A stretch of 11,671 bases of DNA from Betaproteobacteria bacterium (GTDB lineage Bacteria > Pseudomonadota > Gammaproteobacteria > Burkholderiales > Usitatibacteraceae): assembly GCA_012274175.1 (NCBI GenBank), contig JAAOZZ010000169.1, forward strand, positions 1 through 11,671, read 5' to 3'. The notes below the pieces were generated by a model. That model saw nothing but the letters and a program-made list of their open reading frames with translations. It was not told the DNA's origin and searched no databases. This document shows, one piece after another, positions 4,927 to 11,671 of the stretch (positions are counted from its first letter, which is position 1; each line of letters begins with the position of its first letter). Position numbers and translations under genes: made by a program.

Positions 4927-5892
4927 ATGCTTAATCGCCCCCGCGCGCTGCCTCCGCTCGACCTGCTGCGGGGCTTCGAGGCGGCGGCGCGCCACCTGAG
5001 CTTCACCCGGGCGGCCGCGGAGCTCTACCTCACCCAGTCGGCGGTGAGCCGCCAGATCCAGGCGCTCGAGGACTTCGTGGGCGTCGCACTCTTCGAGCGC
5101 CGCCACAAGGCCCTCGGCCTCACCGAGGCGGGCCAGGCGTACTACCGCGTCGTGGCCCCGATGCTCCACGGCCTGCGCGAGGCCACGCGGCGGCTGCGCG
5201 AGTCGCGCACCGGCCACGTGCTCACGGTGACCACCACGATCTCGTTCGCGTCGCTGTGGCTCGTGGCGCGGCTCGCGCGCTGGCGCAAGGCGCACCCGGA
5301 CGTGGACGTGCGCATCAGCGCGAGCCACGAAGTGGTGGACATGGAACGCGACGGCATCGACCTCGCCATCCGCGACTGCCCGCTCGACCGCGCGCCGCCG
5401 GGCTCCGTGTACCTCGTGGGCGAGCACATCGCGGCGGTGTGCAGCCCGGGGTATGCGCGGCAGGCGCGCGCCGAGCGCCGTCCCCTGGCCCGTCCCGAGG
5501 ACTTGCGCCACCACGTGCTGTTGAACCTGCACGATCCCACCGGGCGCCTGCCGTGGCTCTCCTGGGCAGCGTGGCTGGAAGCGGCGGGCGTCGAGGAGCT
5601 CTCGCCCGCGGGCAGCCTTACCTTCGACCAGTACGACCAGGTGCTGCAGGCGGCGCTGCACGGGCAGGGGATCGCCCTGGGGCGCATGACGCTCGCGCGC
5701 CAGCACATCCGCGGCAAGCGCCTCGTGGCGCTCTTCGGGCGCCAGCAGCAGCTCGCGCGCGGCTTCCACGCGGTGTTCGCGGCCGGAGCGCGGGAGCGCC
5801 CCGAGGTGCGCGCGTTCGTCGAATGGCTGCGGGAGGAAATCCGCCGCGAGCCGGAAGCGGGTCCCGCGCCGCGCCGAGGCGAGAAGCCCTAG
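4927..5892 (+). CDS. LysR-family transcriptional regulator, GcvA-like
   Basis: The 321-residue product has a winged helix-turn-helix at about residues 9-67 (LRGFEAAARHLSFTRAAAEL, TQSAVSRQIQALEDFVGVALFERRHKALGLTEAG), a linker helix, and a two-lobed effector-binding domain from about 95 to 305 (VLTVTTTISFASLWLVARLARW, VRISASHEVVDMERDGIDLAIR, LVGEHIAAVCSPGYA). Length and the LPPLDLLRGFEAAARHLSF start place it with the GcvA-like group. It probably controls the divergent DUF2917 gene and itself. The ATG at 4927 is favoured by the conserved N-terminus, though its ribosome site is poor (GGGA immediately before it); GTG 4918 and TTG 4906 are in-frame alternatives. The effector cannot be deduced. Its TAG overlaps the convergent downstream gene's stop. 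Confidence 0.93.
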   Translation: MLNRPRALPPLDLLRGFEAAARHLSFTRAAAELYLTQSAVSRQIQALEDFVGVALFERRHKALGLTEAGQAYYRVVAPMLHGLREATRRLRESRTGHVLTVTTTISFASLWLVARLARWRKAHPDVDVRISASHEVVDMERDGIDLAIRDCPLDRAPPGSVYLVGEHIAAVCSPGYARQARAERRPLARPEDLRHHVLLNLHDPTGRLPWLSWAAWLEAAGVEELSPAGSLTFDQYDQVLQAALHGQGIALGRMTLARQHIRGKRLVALFGRQQQLARGFHAVFAAGARERPEVRAFVEWLREEIRREPEAGPAPRRGEKP

Positions 5893-8093
5893 GCGGCCGA
5901 TTCGAGCCGGCGCAGGTACCACGCCCGCGCGAGCGCTTCCGGCTGCGGCTCGCTGAAGAGGAAGCCCTGCATCTCGTCGCAGCCGTGGGCGCGCAGGAAT
6001 TCGAGCTGCGCGGCCGTCTCCACGCCCTCGGCCACGACCTTGAGCCCCAGGCTGCGGCCGAGGTTGATGATCGCGAGCGTGATCGCCATGTCCTCGGGCG
6101 AGCTGGAAGCATCCGAGAGGAAGGCGCGGTCGATCTTCAGCGCGTCGATGGGAAAGCGGCGCAGGTACGCGAGGCTCGAGTAGCCGGTGCCGAAGTCGTC
6201 CACCGACAGGCGCACGCCGTAGCGCTCGAGCTGGCGCAGCGTGCGGATCGTGTCCTCGGGATCCTGCATCAGCAGCGACTCGGTAAGCTCGAGCTCGAGC
6301 AGCCCCGGGTCGATGCCGGTCTCGGCGAGGAGGCGGGCCACGAGGACGTCGAGGCCGGGCCGGCGGAACTGCCGCGCCGAGATGTTGACCGAGATGGCGT
6401 TGGCGCCCATGCCGAGCGCGTGCCAGTCGCGGATCTGCGCGCAGGCGGTCGCGAGCACCCATTCGCCCACGGCCACGATGAGGTCGGTGTCCTCCAGGAT
6501 CGGCACGAACTCCGAAGGGGACAGCACGCCGTACTCCGGATGCCGCCAGCGCAGCAGTGCTTCGAATCCGGTGACCTCCCCGGTGCCCACGGCGATGCGC
6601 GGCTGGTAATGCAGCACGAACTCCCGGCGCTCGAGCGCCCCGCGCAGCGCGGTCTCGATCTTGAGCCGCCGCACGGCGCGCTCGTGCATCTCGCGCAGGA
6701 AGAACTGGAAGTTGTTGCGCCCGCGCTCCTTGGCGCGGTACATCGCGATGTCGGCGTTCTGGATCAGGGCCGCGGGGCTGGTGCCGTCCCCGGGATGGAT
6801 CGCGATGCCGATGCTCGCCGTGCAGTACACGCGCTGGCCCTCCAGGTCGAAGGCGCGGTGCAGCTCCTCGAGCACGGTGCGCGCATGGTTGGCCACCGCG
6901 TCGGTCCTTTCCACGTCGGTGAGGACGATCACGAACTCGTCGCTGCTGATGCGCGCCACGGTGTCCGCCTCCCGGGTGCAGCGCATGAGCCGCGCGGCCG
7001 CCTCCTTGAGGATGCGGTCGCCGAACTCGTGGCCGAAGGTGTCGTTCAGGGCCTTGAAGCGGTCCAGGTCCACGAAGAGCACCGCGACCATGCTCGCCTT
7101 GCGCTCGGCGTGGGCGAGCGCCTGGCCGAGGCGGTCGTAGAGCAGCGGGCGGCTCGGCAGCCCGGTGAGGGCGTCGCGAGTGGAGAAATAGCGCGAGCGC
7201 GCCTGGAGCTTGAGCTTCAGGTACCGGTTCCACAGCACGAGCAGCAGCGACAGGGCGAGGAGCGCGGCGGGCACTGTGGCGAGCGCGTAGAGCACGCGCA
7301 CGTCCAGCGGCGAGCGCAGCGCCCGGCCGGCCCAGCGGGCCTCGATGCGATCCAGCTCCTCGCGCCCGATGCCGTCGAAGCCGCGCTGCACGGCTTCGCG
7401 CAGCTTCCCGTTGCCGCGGCGCACCGCCCAGTGCAGCGCGGCCGTGTACAGGGGAGGGGTCTCGCGGAAGGCGTCCGCAAGCCCGTCGCGATAGAGGAAG
7501 TAGCTCGCCACGGGAGCGTCCATGCAGAAGACGCCCACCTCGTCCTGGCCCGCGGCCCGCACCAGCGCCTCGGAATCCGCGTAGGTGCGCAGCTTGCGCG
7601 CGCCCCGCTCCCGCAGCCACTCGGCGCAGGCGCTGCCGTCCTTGACGCCCACGGGGAGGTCGCGCACATCGGCGGCGCCGCGGATCCCGCCCAGCGAGCG
7701 GCGGAAGTAAAGCCGCGCCTGCATCGGCGCCTGGCCGCGGGAGAACTCGAACAGGGACGAGCGCTGCGGGGTGAGCACCAGGCCGTCGATCACGTCGGCG
7801 CCGCCGTCGAGCACGCTGCGCTGCGCGCCGGTCCATTCCATTCCCCGCACTTCCACCGCGATCCCGGTCTTGCGGGACCACAGCGCCCATTTGTCCATGA
7901 CGATGCCCTGCAGGCGCCCGTCGTCGTCGCGGAAGAGGTAGGGCGGATAGTGGTCGTCGGTCACGACCACGAGGCGTGCGGGGGGCGCGGGCGCGGCGGC
8001 GTGGGCCGGCCCGGCCGTCCATGCACACGCCAAGGCGAGCGCCAGCGCGAAACGCGCGATGCCCGCCGCGACGGTCGCCAGGGCGCTTTTCAC
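5889..8093 (-). CDS. Periplasmic-sensor GGDEF-EAL protein, probable c-di-GMP phosphodiesterase with degenerate GGDEF
   Basis: The 734-residue protein has a signal peptide (1-33), a periplasmic solute-binding-type sensor (about 40-255; VTDDHYPPYLFRDDDGRLQGI, ADVIDGL), one transmembrane helix (about 268-288), a GGDEF domain (about 300-460) and an EAL domain (about 475-725). In the GGDEF domain the signature is RISSDEF (SSDEF at 383-387), so the substrate loop glycines are replaced. The inhibitory-site motif RxxD is kept (READ, 374-377, five residues upstream). The EAL domain shows EALLRW (511-516), NIS, ELTES, DDFGTGYSSL (632-641), KIDRAF, EGVET (689-693) and QGFLF, the usual catalytic and metal-binding set. 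It therefore probably hydrolyses c-di-GMP in response to a small periplasmic ligand, with the GGDEF domain regulatory. The GTG at 8091-8093 overlaps the preceding stop by four bases (GTGA), so it is the last gene of the chemoreceptor operon. Confidence 0.94.
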   Translation of the reverse strand: MKSALATVAAGIARFALALALACAWTAGPAHAAAPAPPARLVVVTDDHYPPYLFRDDDGRLQGIVMDKWALWSRKTGIAVEVRGMEWTGAQRSVLDGGADVIDGLVLTPQRSSLFEFSRGQAPMQARLYFRRSLGGIRGAADVRDLPVGVKDGSACAEWLRERGARKLRTYADSEALVRAAGQDEVGVFCMDAPVASYFLYRDGLADAFRETPPLYTAALHWAVRRGNGKLREAVQRGFDGIGREELDRIEARWAGRALRSPLDVRVLYALATVPAALLALSLLLVLWNRYLKLKLQARSRYFSTRDALTGLPSRPLLYDRLGQALAHAERKASMVAVLFVDLDRFKALNDTFGHEFGDRILKEAAARLMRCTREADTVARISSDEFVIVLTDVERTDAVANHARTVLEELHRAFDLEGQRVYCTASIGIAIHPGDGTSPAALIQNADIAMYRAKERGRNNFQFFLREMHERAVRRLKIETALRGALERREFVLHYQPRIAVGTGEVTGFEALLRWRHPEYGVLSPSEFVPILEDTDLIVAVGEWVLATACAQIRDWHALGMGANAISVNISARQFRRPGLDVLVARLLAETGIDPGLLELELTESLLMQDPEDTIRTLRQLERYGVRLSVDDFGTGYSSLAYLRRFPIDALKIDRAFLSDASSSPEDMAITLAIINLGRSLGLKVVAEGVETAAQLEFLRAHGCDEMQGFLFSEPQPEALARAWYLRRLESAA

Positions 8094-8311
8094 GGCCGCG
8101 CGCGCTCGTCGAAGGAGCTCAGCGCGTCGCGCACCTTCTCCAGCCGGCGCTGCGCGCGGGCGAGGAGCTGCTCGGCGAGCCGGCCTTCCGTGGAGGCGGA
8201 CTCGGTCTCGCGCACCAGCTCGCGCGCCCGCTCGATGTCCGACTCGGTGGACTCGAGCGCGAGCGCGATGCCAAGCGCCAGCTCCGCGCTGATGGGAGCG
8301 TTCACGATCAC
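8090..8311 (-). CDS. Small helical protein of unknown function between cheW and the EAL gene, 73 aa
   Basis: The product is predominantly charged and helical: roughly residues 8-38 (ISAELALGIALALESTESDI onward) and 43-70 (RLAEQLLARAQRRLEKVRDA) read as two amphipathic helices with heptad-like leucines, suggesting a helical hairpin or coiled-coil partner. There is no signal peptide or clear membrane helix. GTG 8309-8311 overlaps the CheW stop (GTGA), and its own TGA overlaps the GTG of the downstream gene in the same way, so translation of all three is probably coupled. A second in-frame GTG at 8305 is possible. I do not recognise the family; the context suggests a component of the receptor-CheW-phosphodiesterase module. 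Confidence 0.72.
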   Translation of the reverse strand: MIVNAPISAELALGIALALESTESDIERARELVRETESASTEGRLAEQLLARAQRRLEKVRDALSSFDERARP

Positions 8312-8772
8312 GCGGCTTGCGCGGGAGCCATGCCGGAGCTCGCCATCACGCGGGCGATGTCCAGCACGATCAGCATGCGGCCGTCGACCGGGGCGAGGCC
8401 GAAGATGAAACCTTCCTCGATCACGCCCTGCATCGAGGGCGCCGGGCGGATCTCCTCGGGGGCGAGGGCCACCACGTCGGACACCGCGTCGACCACGATG
8501 CCCACCGGACAGCCGGAGAGGTCGAGGACGATCATGACGCCGTGGTTCTCGCCGGGCGCGAAGCCGAAGCGCAGCCGCAGGTCCGCGATCGGCACGATGG
8601 CGCCCCGCAGGTTGATCACGCCTTTCACGAACGCGGGCGCGGAAGCGATCCGGGTGACCGCCTCGTGGGCGCGGATCTCGCGCACCTGCAGGATGTCGAT
8701 CGCGTATTCCTCCTGGCCGAGCCGGAAGGACAGGAACTCGCTGCGCGCTATGCGGGTGTCGGTGCGGGACAT
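8308..8772 (-). CDS. cheW: CheW chemotaxis coupling protein
   Basis: CheW is the cytosolic adaptor that links chemoreceptor tips to the kinase CheA. The 154-residue product is a single CheW domain (about residues 10-145) with FLSFRLGQEEYAIDILQVREI, the strongly conserved INLRGAIVPIADLRLRFG (53-70), then IVLDLSGCPVGIVVDAVSDVV and FIFGLAPVDGRMLIVLDI. Size is normal. The ATG at 8770-8772 is one base after the stop of the upstream chemoreceptor gene, so both are translated from one message. No cheA, cheY, cheR or cheB gene is in the window, so the pair probably feeds a core pathway encoded elsewhere. A receptor with its own CheW often marks a dedicated accessory signalling unit. Confidence 0.96.
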   Translation of the reverse strand: MSRTDTRIARSEFLSFRLGQEEYAIDILQVREIRAHEAVTRIASAPAFVKGVINLRGAIVPIADLRLRFGFAPGENHGVMIVLDLSGCPVGIVVDAVSDVVALAPEEIRPAPSMQGVIEEGFIFGLAPVDGRMLIVLDIARVMASSGMAPAQAA

Positions 8773-8773
8773 G

Positions 8774-10486
8774 TCAGAACTCCTTCCATTCCTCGACGCC
8801 CGCCGCGGGGGCGAGCGCCCGGGGCCGCATCGGGGCGAGGCGCGGCGGCGCCTCGCGCGCGGCCAGCGCGGGAGCACGTGCAGGGCGCTCCGCGAGCGCG
8901 AGAGGCGCTGCGGCGCGGTCGCCCAGCTTGAAAACGGAGACGGCGTCGGCCATCTCGATGGCCAGGCGCCGGAGCGACTCGGATGCGGCGGTGGATTCCT
9001 CCACCAGGGCCGCGTTCTGCTGGGTGGCCTTGTCGAGCTCGCCCACCGCCTGGTTCGCCTGCGCAATGCCGGAGCTTTGCTCGCTGGTCGCGGTCGCGAT
9101 CTCGCCGATCAACTGCGAGACGCGGCTCACACTCGCCACGATCTCCTCCATGGTGCGGCCCGCGCCGTCGGCGAGCTTCGCCCCGGAGTTCACCTGCTCC
9201 ACGGAATCCGTGATGAGGGACTTGATCTCCCGGGCGGCCTCGGCGGAGCGCTGCGCGAGGCTGCGCACCTCGCCCGCGACCACCGCGAACCCGCGCCCCT
9301 GCTCGCCGGCCCGCGCGGCTTCCACCGCGGCGTTGAGGGCGAGGATGTTGGTCTGGAACGCGATCGAATCGATGACTCCGATGATGTCGGCGATCTTGCG
9401 CGAGCTGGCCTGGATGCCTTCCATGGTCTTCACCACCTCGCCCACGGCGTCGCCGCCGCGGCGCGCGACTTCCGCCGCGCCCGCCGCCACCAGGTTGGCC
9501 TGGCCCGCGTTCTGGGCGTTCTGGTTCACCGTCGCGGTCATCTCCTCGATGGAGGCGGCGGTCTCCTCGAGGCTGGAGGCCTGCTCCTCGGTGCGCGCGG
9601 AAAGGTCGGTGTTGCCCGCGGCGATCTGGGTGGAGGCGGTGCTCACGGTCTGCGCGGAATCCCGCACCCGTCCCACGACGCCCGCGAGCGAATCGTTCAT
9701 GTCGCGCAGGGAGCGCAGGAGCTGCCCCAGCTCGTCGTCGCGGCCCGGGTCGATGGAGGCCGTCAGGTCGCCCGAGGCGACCGTGCGGGCGATCTCGGTG
9801 GCGCGCTGGAGCCGGCGCGTGATGGAGGCGATCGTGAGCCAGCCGGCGATCGCGCTCACCACGGCGGCCACGATCGCGAGCAGGGTGAGGCCCGCCACCA
9901 GGGTCGTCTTCTCCGCCGCCGCCGCGCGGGAAGCGTCCCGGGCGAGGCTCTCGGCCTGCTTGTGCACGACGGCCACGATGTCGTCGATGTGGTCGGTGGC
10001 GGCGCGGTCGATCCCGCGCACGGCGCCGTCCACTTCGAAGGTGCTCGCCGGATCCGGGATGCGGTAGGCCTTGAAGGCCTCCTCGTACTTGCGGTCGAGC
10101 TCGTCGTGCTCCGCGATCGCCTGGTCGGCGAGCGTGGTCGCGAGGCCCACGCCCTGGGCCTGGGCGTCGAAGGTGGCGAGCTCCTCCTTCACGATCGCCG
10201 AGCGGTCGCGGAAAGCCTTGAGGTACTTGTCGTGGAGCTGGGGATCGTGGCCGCGCAGCAGGAGGTCCTTCCATTCCTGGACCTGCTTCTTGAAGTCGAC
10301 TTGCGCCCGGCGCGAAAGATCGCTCGCCGCGGCGAGCCGGCCCTCGAGCTCGAGGCTCGCCTCGAGCTGGGCGCTCTGCCGGGAGATCGCGTACCAGGCA
10401 TAACCCGCGCTCACGAACAGCAGCGCGTTCACGAAGACGAGGAGCCCGGCGAGGCGAGCCCGGACCGACAGGTGACCGAACGACAT
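8774..10486 (-). CDS. Methyl-accepting chemotaxis protein with C-terminal W-x-x-F tether
   Basis: The 570-residue inner-membrane chemoreceptor has TM1 at about 12-33, a helical periplasmic sensor (34-190; contains QVQEWKDLLLRGHDPQLHDK), TM2 at about 194-217, HAMP (about 217-270) and a long cytoplasmic signalling hairpin (about 280-515). The tip IAFQTNILALNAAVEAAR (375-392) is canonical for CheA/CheW contact, and E/Q-rich segments such as TEEQASSLEETAASIEE (299-315) are probable methylation regions. A Pro/Ala-rich linker from 525 leads to the last residues EEWKEF. That ending fits the W-x-x-F tether that recruits CheR or CheB to receptors such as Tar. The sensor's four-helix-type fold gives no ligand. 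GGAGGG seven bases before ATG 10484-10486 sets the start. It leads the operon MCP, cheW, 73-aa protein, GGDEF-EAL. The 118-nt upstream gap shows no convincing sigma-28 promoter. Confidence 0.95.
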   Translation of the reverse strand: MSFGHLSVRARLAGLLVFVNALLFVSAGYAWYAISRQSAQLEASLELEGRLAAASDLSRRAQVDFKKQVQEWKDLLLRGHDPQLHDKYLKAFRDRSAIVKEELATFDAQAQGVGLATTLADQAIAEHDELDRKYEEAFKAYRIPDPASTFEVDGAVRGIDRAATDHIDDIVAVVHKQAESLARDASRAAAAEKTTLVAGLTLLAIVAAVVSAIAGWLTIASITRRLQRATEIARTVASGDLTASIDPGRDDELGQLLRSLRDMNDSLAGVVGRVRDSAQTVSTASTQIAAGNTDLSARTEEQASSLEETAASIEEMTATVNQNAQNAGQANLVAAGAAEVARRGGDAVGEVVKTMEGIQASSRKIADIIGVIDSIAFQTNILALNAAVEAARAGEQGRGFAVVAGEVRSLAQRSAEAAREIKSLITDSVEQVNSGAKLADGAGRTMEEIVASVSRVSQLIGEIATATSEQSSGIAQANQAVGELDKATQQNAALVEESTAASESLRRLAIEMADAVSVFKLGDRAAAPLALAERPARAPALAAREAPPRLAPMRPRALAPAAGVEEWKEF

Positions 10487-10589
10487 GGTGTGCCCTCCAC
10501 TGGAGAAGTGGCGGCACGATAGGGCAAGGAGCGGGCCGCGCCTATCCGCTCGAAGGCCCGGGGGTGCGCAAGTCGCCCGGCCCGAACGG

Positions 10590-10610
10590 CCCAGGCCTTT
10601 CGGCCTAGGG
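10590..10610 (-). terminator. Hairpin spanning the response-regulator stop codon
   Basis: CCCAGGCC and GGCCTAGGG pair around a TTTC loop (GAAA on the transcript strand) with one bulged base, and include the TAG of the regulator gene. A second GC-rich repeat (GGCC/GGCC around GTTC on minus) follows closely. There is no T-tract, so this could be a 3'-end stabilising structure or a weak terminator between the regulator and the chemoreceptor operon. Confidence 0.35.
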
Positions 10611-11258
10611 CTTGATGCCGAGCTTCGCGGCGGCGATCACCGCCTGCACGCGCGTGGTGACGTCGAGCGCCTTGAACACCGCCGCGACATGGTTCTTCAC
10701 CGTGCCCTCGGCGAGGTTCAGCTCGCGGCAGATCAGCTTGTTGGATTTGCCCGCGAGCAGCAGCGCCAGCACGTCGGCCTGGCGCGGCGTGAGGCCGAGG
10801 GCGGCTGCGCCGCCGGCCCCGGCCGCAGGCGTCTGCGTCGAGGGCGCCGCCGCGGCCCCCATCGCTTCCCGCGGGATGTATGTGCCTCCGGAGAGCACGA
10901 GGCGCAGCGCGTTCAGGATCACCGCGCGGGGGGACGACTTGGGAATGAAGCCGAGGGCCCCATGGCCGAGGGCCTCGCGCACGACCGCCGGGTCGTCGTC
11001 GCCGGACATGACGACGATCGGCAGGCCGGGGCTCGACTGCTGCAATCTCGAGAGGGCATCGAAGCCGCGCACGTCCGGCAGCCGCAGGTCGACGAGGGCG
11101 AGGTCGAGGTCGGGATGGGCCGCCGCGAGCTCGAGCGCGCCGGCGAGGCTCGCCGCCTCCAGCACCGTCGCCGTTTCGCCCGGGCCCGCGAGCTCCGCCA
11201 GCACCGGGCGCACGCCGTCGCGCACGAGGTGGTGGTCGTCGACCAGGAGGATCTTCAT
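10605..11258 (-). CDS. NarL/FixJ-family response regulator (REC-LuxR HTH)
   Basis: The 217-residue protein has a receiver domain (about 1-120) with acidic pair Asp7-Asp8, phosphoacceptor Asp57 in LALVDLRLPD, Ser85 in VVMSGDDD and Lys107 in FIPKSS. An alanine/proline-rich linker (about 132-152) follows. The LuxR-type DNA-binding domain (about 153-215) contains LTPRQADVLALLLAGKSNKLI and LAEGTVKNHVAAVFKALDV. All phosphorylation residues are in place, so it should be activated by a partner kinase and bind DNA as a dimer. Its ATG overlaps the stop of the upstream gene as ATGA, and that gene is probably its cognate hybrid kinase. A GGAGGAG stretch lies upstream. Target genes are unknown; the chemoreceptor operon 118 nt downstream is one candidate. 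Confidence 0.95.
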   Translation of the reverse strand: MKILLVDDHHLVRDGVRPVLAELAGPGETATVLEAASLAGALELAAAHPDLDLALVDLRLPDVRGFDALSRLQQSSPGLPIVVMSGDDDPAVVREALGHGALGFIPKSSPRAVILNALRLVLSGGTYIPREAMGAAAAPSTQTPAAGAGGAAALGLTPRQADVLALLLAGKSNKLICRELNLAEGTVKNHVAAVFKALDVTTRVQAVIAAAKLGIKP

Positions 11259-11671
11259 GCCCGCAACTCCTCCGCCGGGGATGGGATGTGCGCTTCCGAT
11301 GCCCCGCGGCGCTCGCGATGCAGAGCGCCCAGCAGCGCGCGCAATCGCGCGGGGCGCAGGGGCTTGTGCAGGAACGGCAGGCCGGCCGCCTGGGCGTCCC
11401 TGAGCACCTTTGGGGCGATGTCGCCGGAGACCAGGATGCCGGCGGCCCCGGGATAGCGCTCCCGCAGCCGGCCGATGATCTCGATGCCGGTCTCGGCGCC
11501 GGGCAGGCGATAGTCGGCGAGGACCACGTCCGGCGCCCCGTCGAGCGTGGCGAGCAGCCGGTCCAGCTCCGCGCCCGAAGCGGCCGCATGCACCCGGCAG
11601 CGCCAGCCTTCGAGCAGCAGCACCGTGGCTTCGCGAATCACGCGATCGTCCTCGACCACGAGCACGCGGCA
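11255..11671 (-). CDS. Receiver domain, probable C-terminus of a hybrid sensor histidine kinase (5' part outside window)
   Basis: The 138 visible residues form a complete receiver domain: VLVVEDDRVIREAT with acidic Asp8-Asp9, phosphoacceptor Asp53 in VVLADYRLPG, Ser82 in LVSGDIAPK and Lys103 in FLHKPLRPARL (numbering from the first codon in the window). The frame continues open past the right edge (C-R before V-L-V-V-E-D-D). The ADYRLP and HKPLRPARLRALL patterns are typical of receivers at the end of hybrid kinases, where they serve as phosphate relay or sink. A free-standing regulator starting at GTG 11663-11665 is the alternative, but it would lack the usual residues before the first strand. 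The stop overlaps the following regulator start by four bases, so kinase and regulator are co-translated. Confidence 0.85.
   Translation of the reverse strand, partial: CRVLVVEDDRVIREATVLLLEGWRCRVHAAASGAELDRLLATLDGAPDVVLADYRLPGAETGIEIIGRLRERYPGAAGILVSGDIAPKVLRDAQAAGLPFLHKPLRPARLRALLGALHRERRGASEAHIPSPAEELRA

Noticed and set aside
4753..8028. 1091-codon minus-strand open frame
   Set aside because: It shadows the GGDEF-EAL gene in another frame, then runs antisense to lysR; Arg/Ala-rich translation typical of GC-rich non-coding frames.
5256..8408. 1050-codon plus-strand open frame antisense to the GGDEF-EAL gene
   Set aside because: No protein-like motifs; long antisense frames are expected at this GC content, and it crosses several real genes.
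8748..10517. 589-codon minus-strand open frame overlapping the chemoreceptor
   Set aside because: Out-of-frame shadow of the MCP gene; low-complexity Arg/Gly translation.
7976..10522. 848-codon plus-strand open frame opposite the chemoreceptor operon
   Set aside because: Gly/Arg/His-rich with no recognisable domain; the opposite strand encodes canonical CheW and MCP proteins.
10487..10604. Sigma-28 flagellar-type promoter for the chemoreceptor operon
   Set aside because: I found no TAAA element at the right distance from a GCCGATAA-like box; GCGGATAGG alone is insufficient.
1..11671. CRISPR arrays, insertion sequences, att sites or prophage genes
   Set aside because: No regularly spaced repeats, transposase or integrase motifs, or target-site duplications were seen; the tRNA-Leu 3' end shows no integrase or repeated tRNA fragment nearby.

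Overview
The window is GC-rich DNA with densely packed genes, typical of a betaproteobacterium. The hints are a classical type IV pilin with a sigma-54 promoter, a divergent DUF2917/LysR pair of the kind seen in Burkholderiales, QueA sequence style, and a chemoreceptor with a C-terminal W-x-x-F tether. No species can be assigned, and I see no insertion sequence, CRISPR array, prophage or origin.

Layout. (1) 1-1631, minus strand: an operon of a stand-alone cyclic-nucleotide-binding-fold protein, a 58-residue protein that looks like only the N-terminus and membrane anchor of an NHLM/NHLP-type HlyD secretion protein, and a C39 peptidase-ABC exporter that runs off the left edge. This is the front end of a peptide or bacteriocin-type export system and the most unusual part of the window; no precursor peptide or maturase is visible. 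(2) 1632-2446, plus: a major type IV pilin gene (pilA type) behind a good -24/-12 promoter, closed by an intrinsic terminator. (3) 2465-2551, minus: tRNA-Leu(CAA) with encoded CCA, divergent from queA and sharing with it a palindromic TATAAT box. (4) 2583-3604, plus: queA, interrupted by a one-base frameshift at about 2919-2921. (5) 3697-4374, plus: an exported protein of unknown function. (6) 4433-5892: a DUF2917 protein (minus) divergent from a GcvA-like LysR regulator (plus), with two short inverted repeats between them. (7) 5889-10486, minus: a four-gene signalling operon with 1-nt gaps or 4-nt overlaps: methyl-accepting chemotaxis protein, CheW, a 73-residue unknown helical protein, and a periplasmic-sensor GGDEF-EAL protein whose GGDEF motif is degenerate (SSDEF) while its EAL motifs look complete. 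(8) 10605-11671, minus: a NarL/FixJ response regulator overlapping by ATGA the end of a receiver domain, probably the tail of a hybrid histidine kinase continuing beyond the right edge.

Together the right half reads as a sensory module: two-component phosphorelay, chemoreceptor with its coupling protein, and a c-di-GMP phosphodiesterase that could link the same stimuli to motility, adhesion or twitching. The left half combines surface pili with a peptide exporter. The queA break and the reduced secretion protein are the two places where the sequence departs from its gene family and should be verified.
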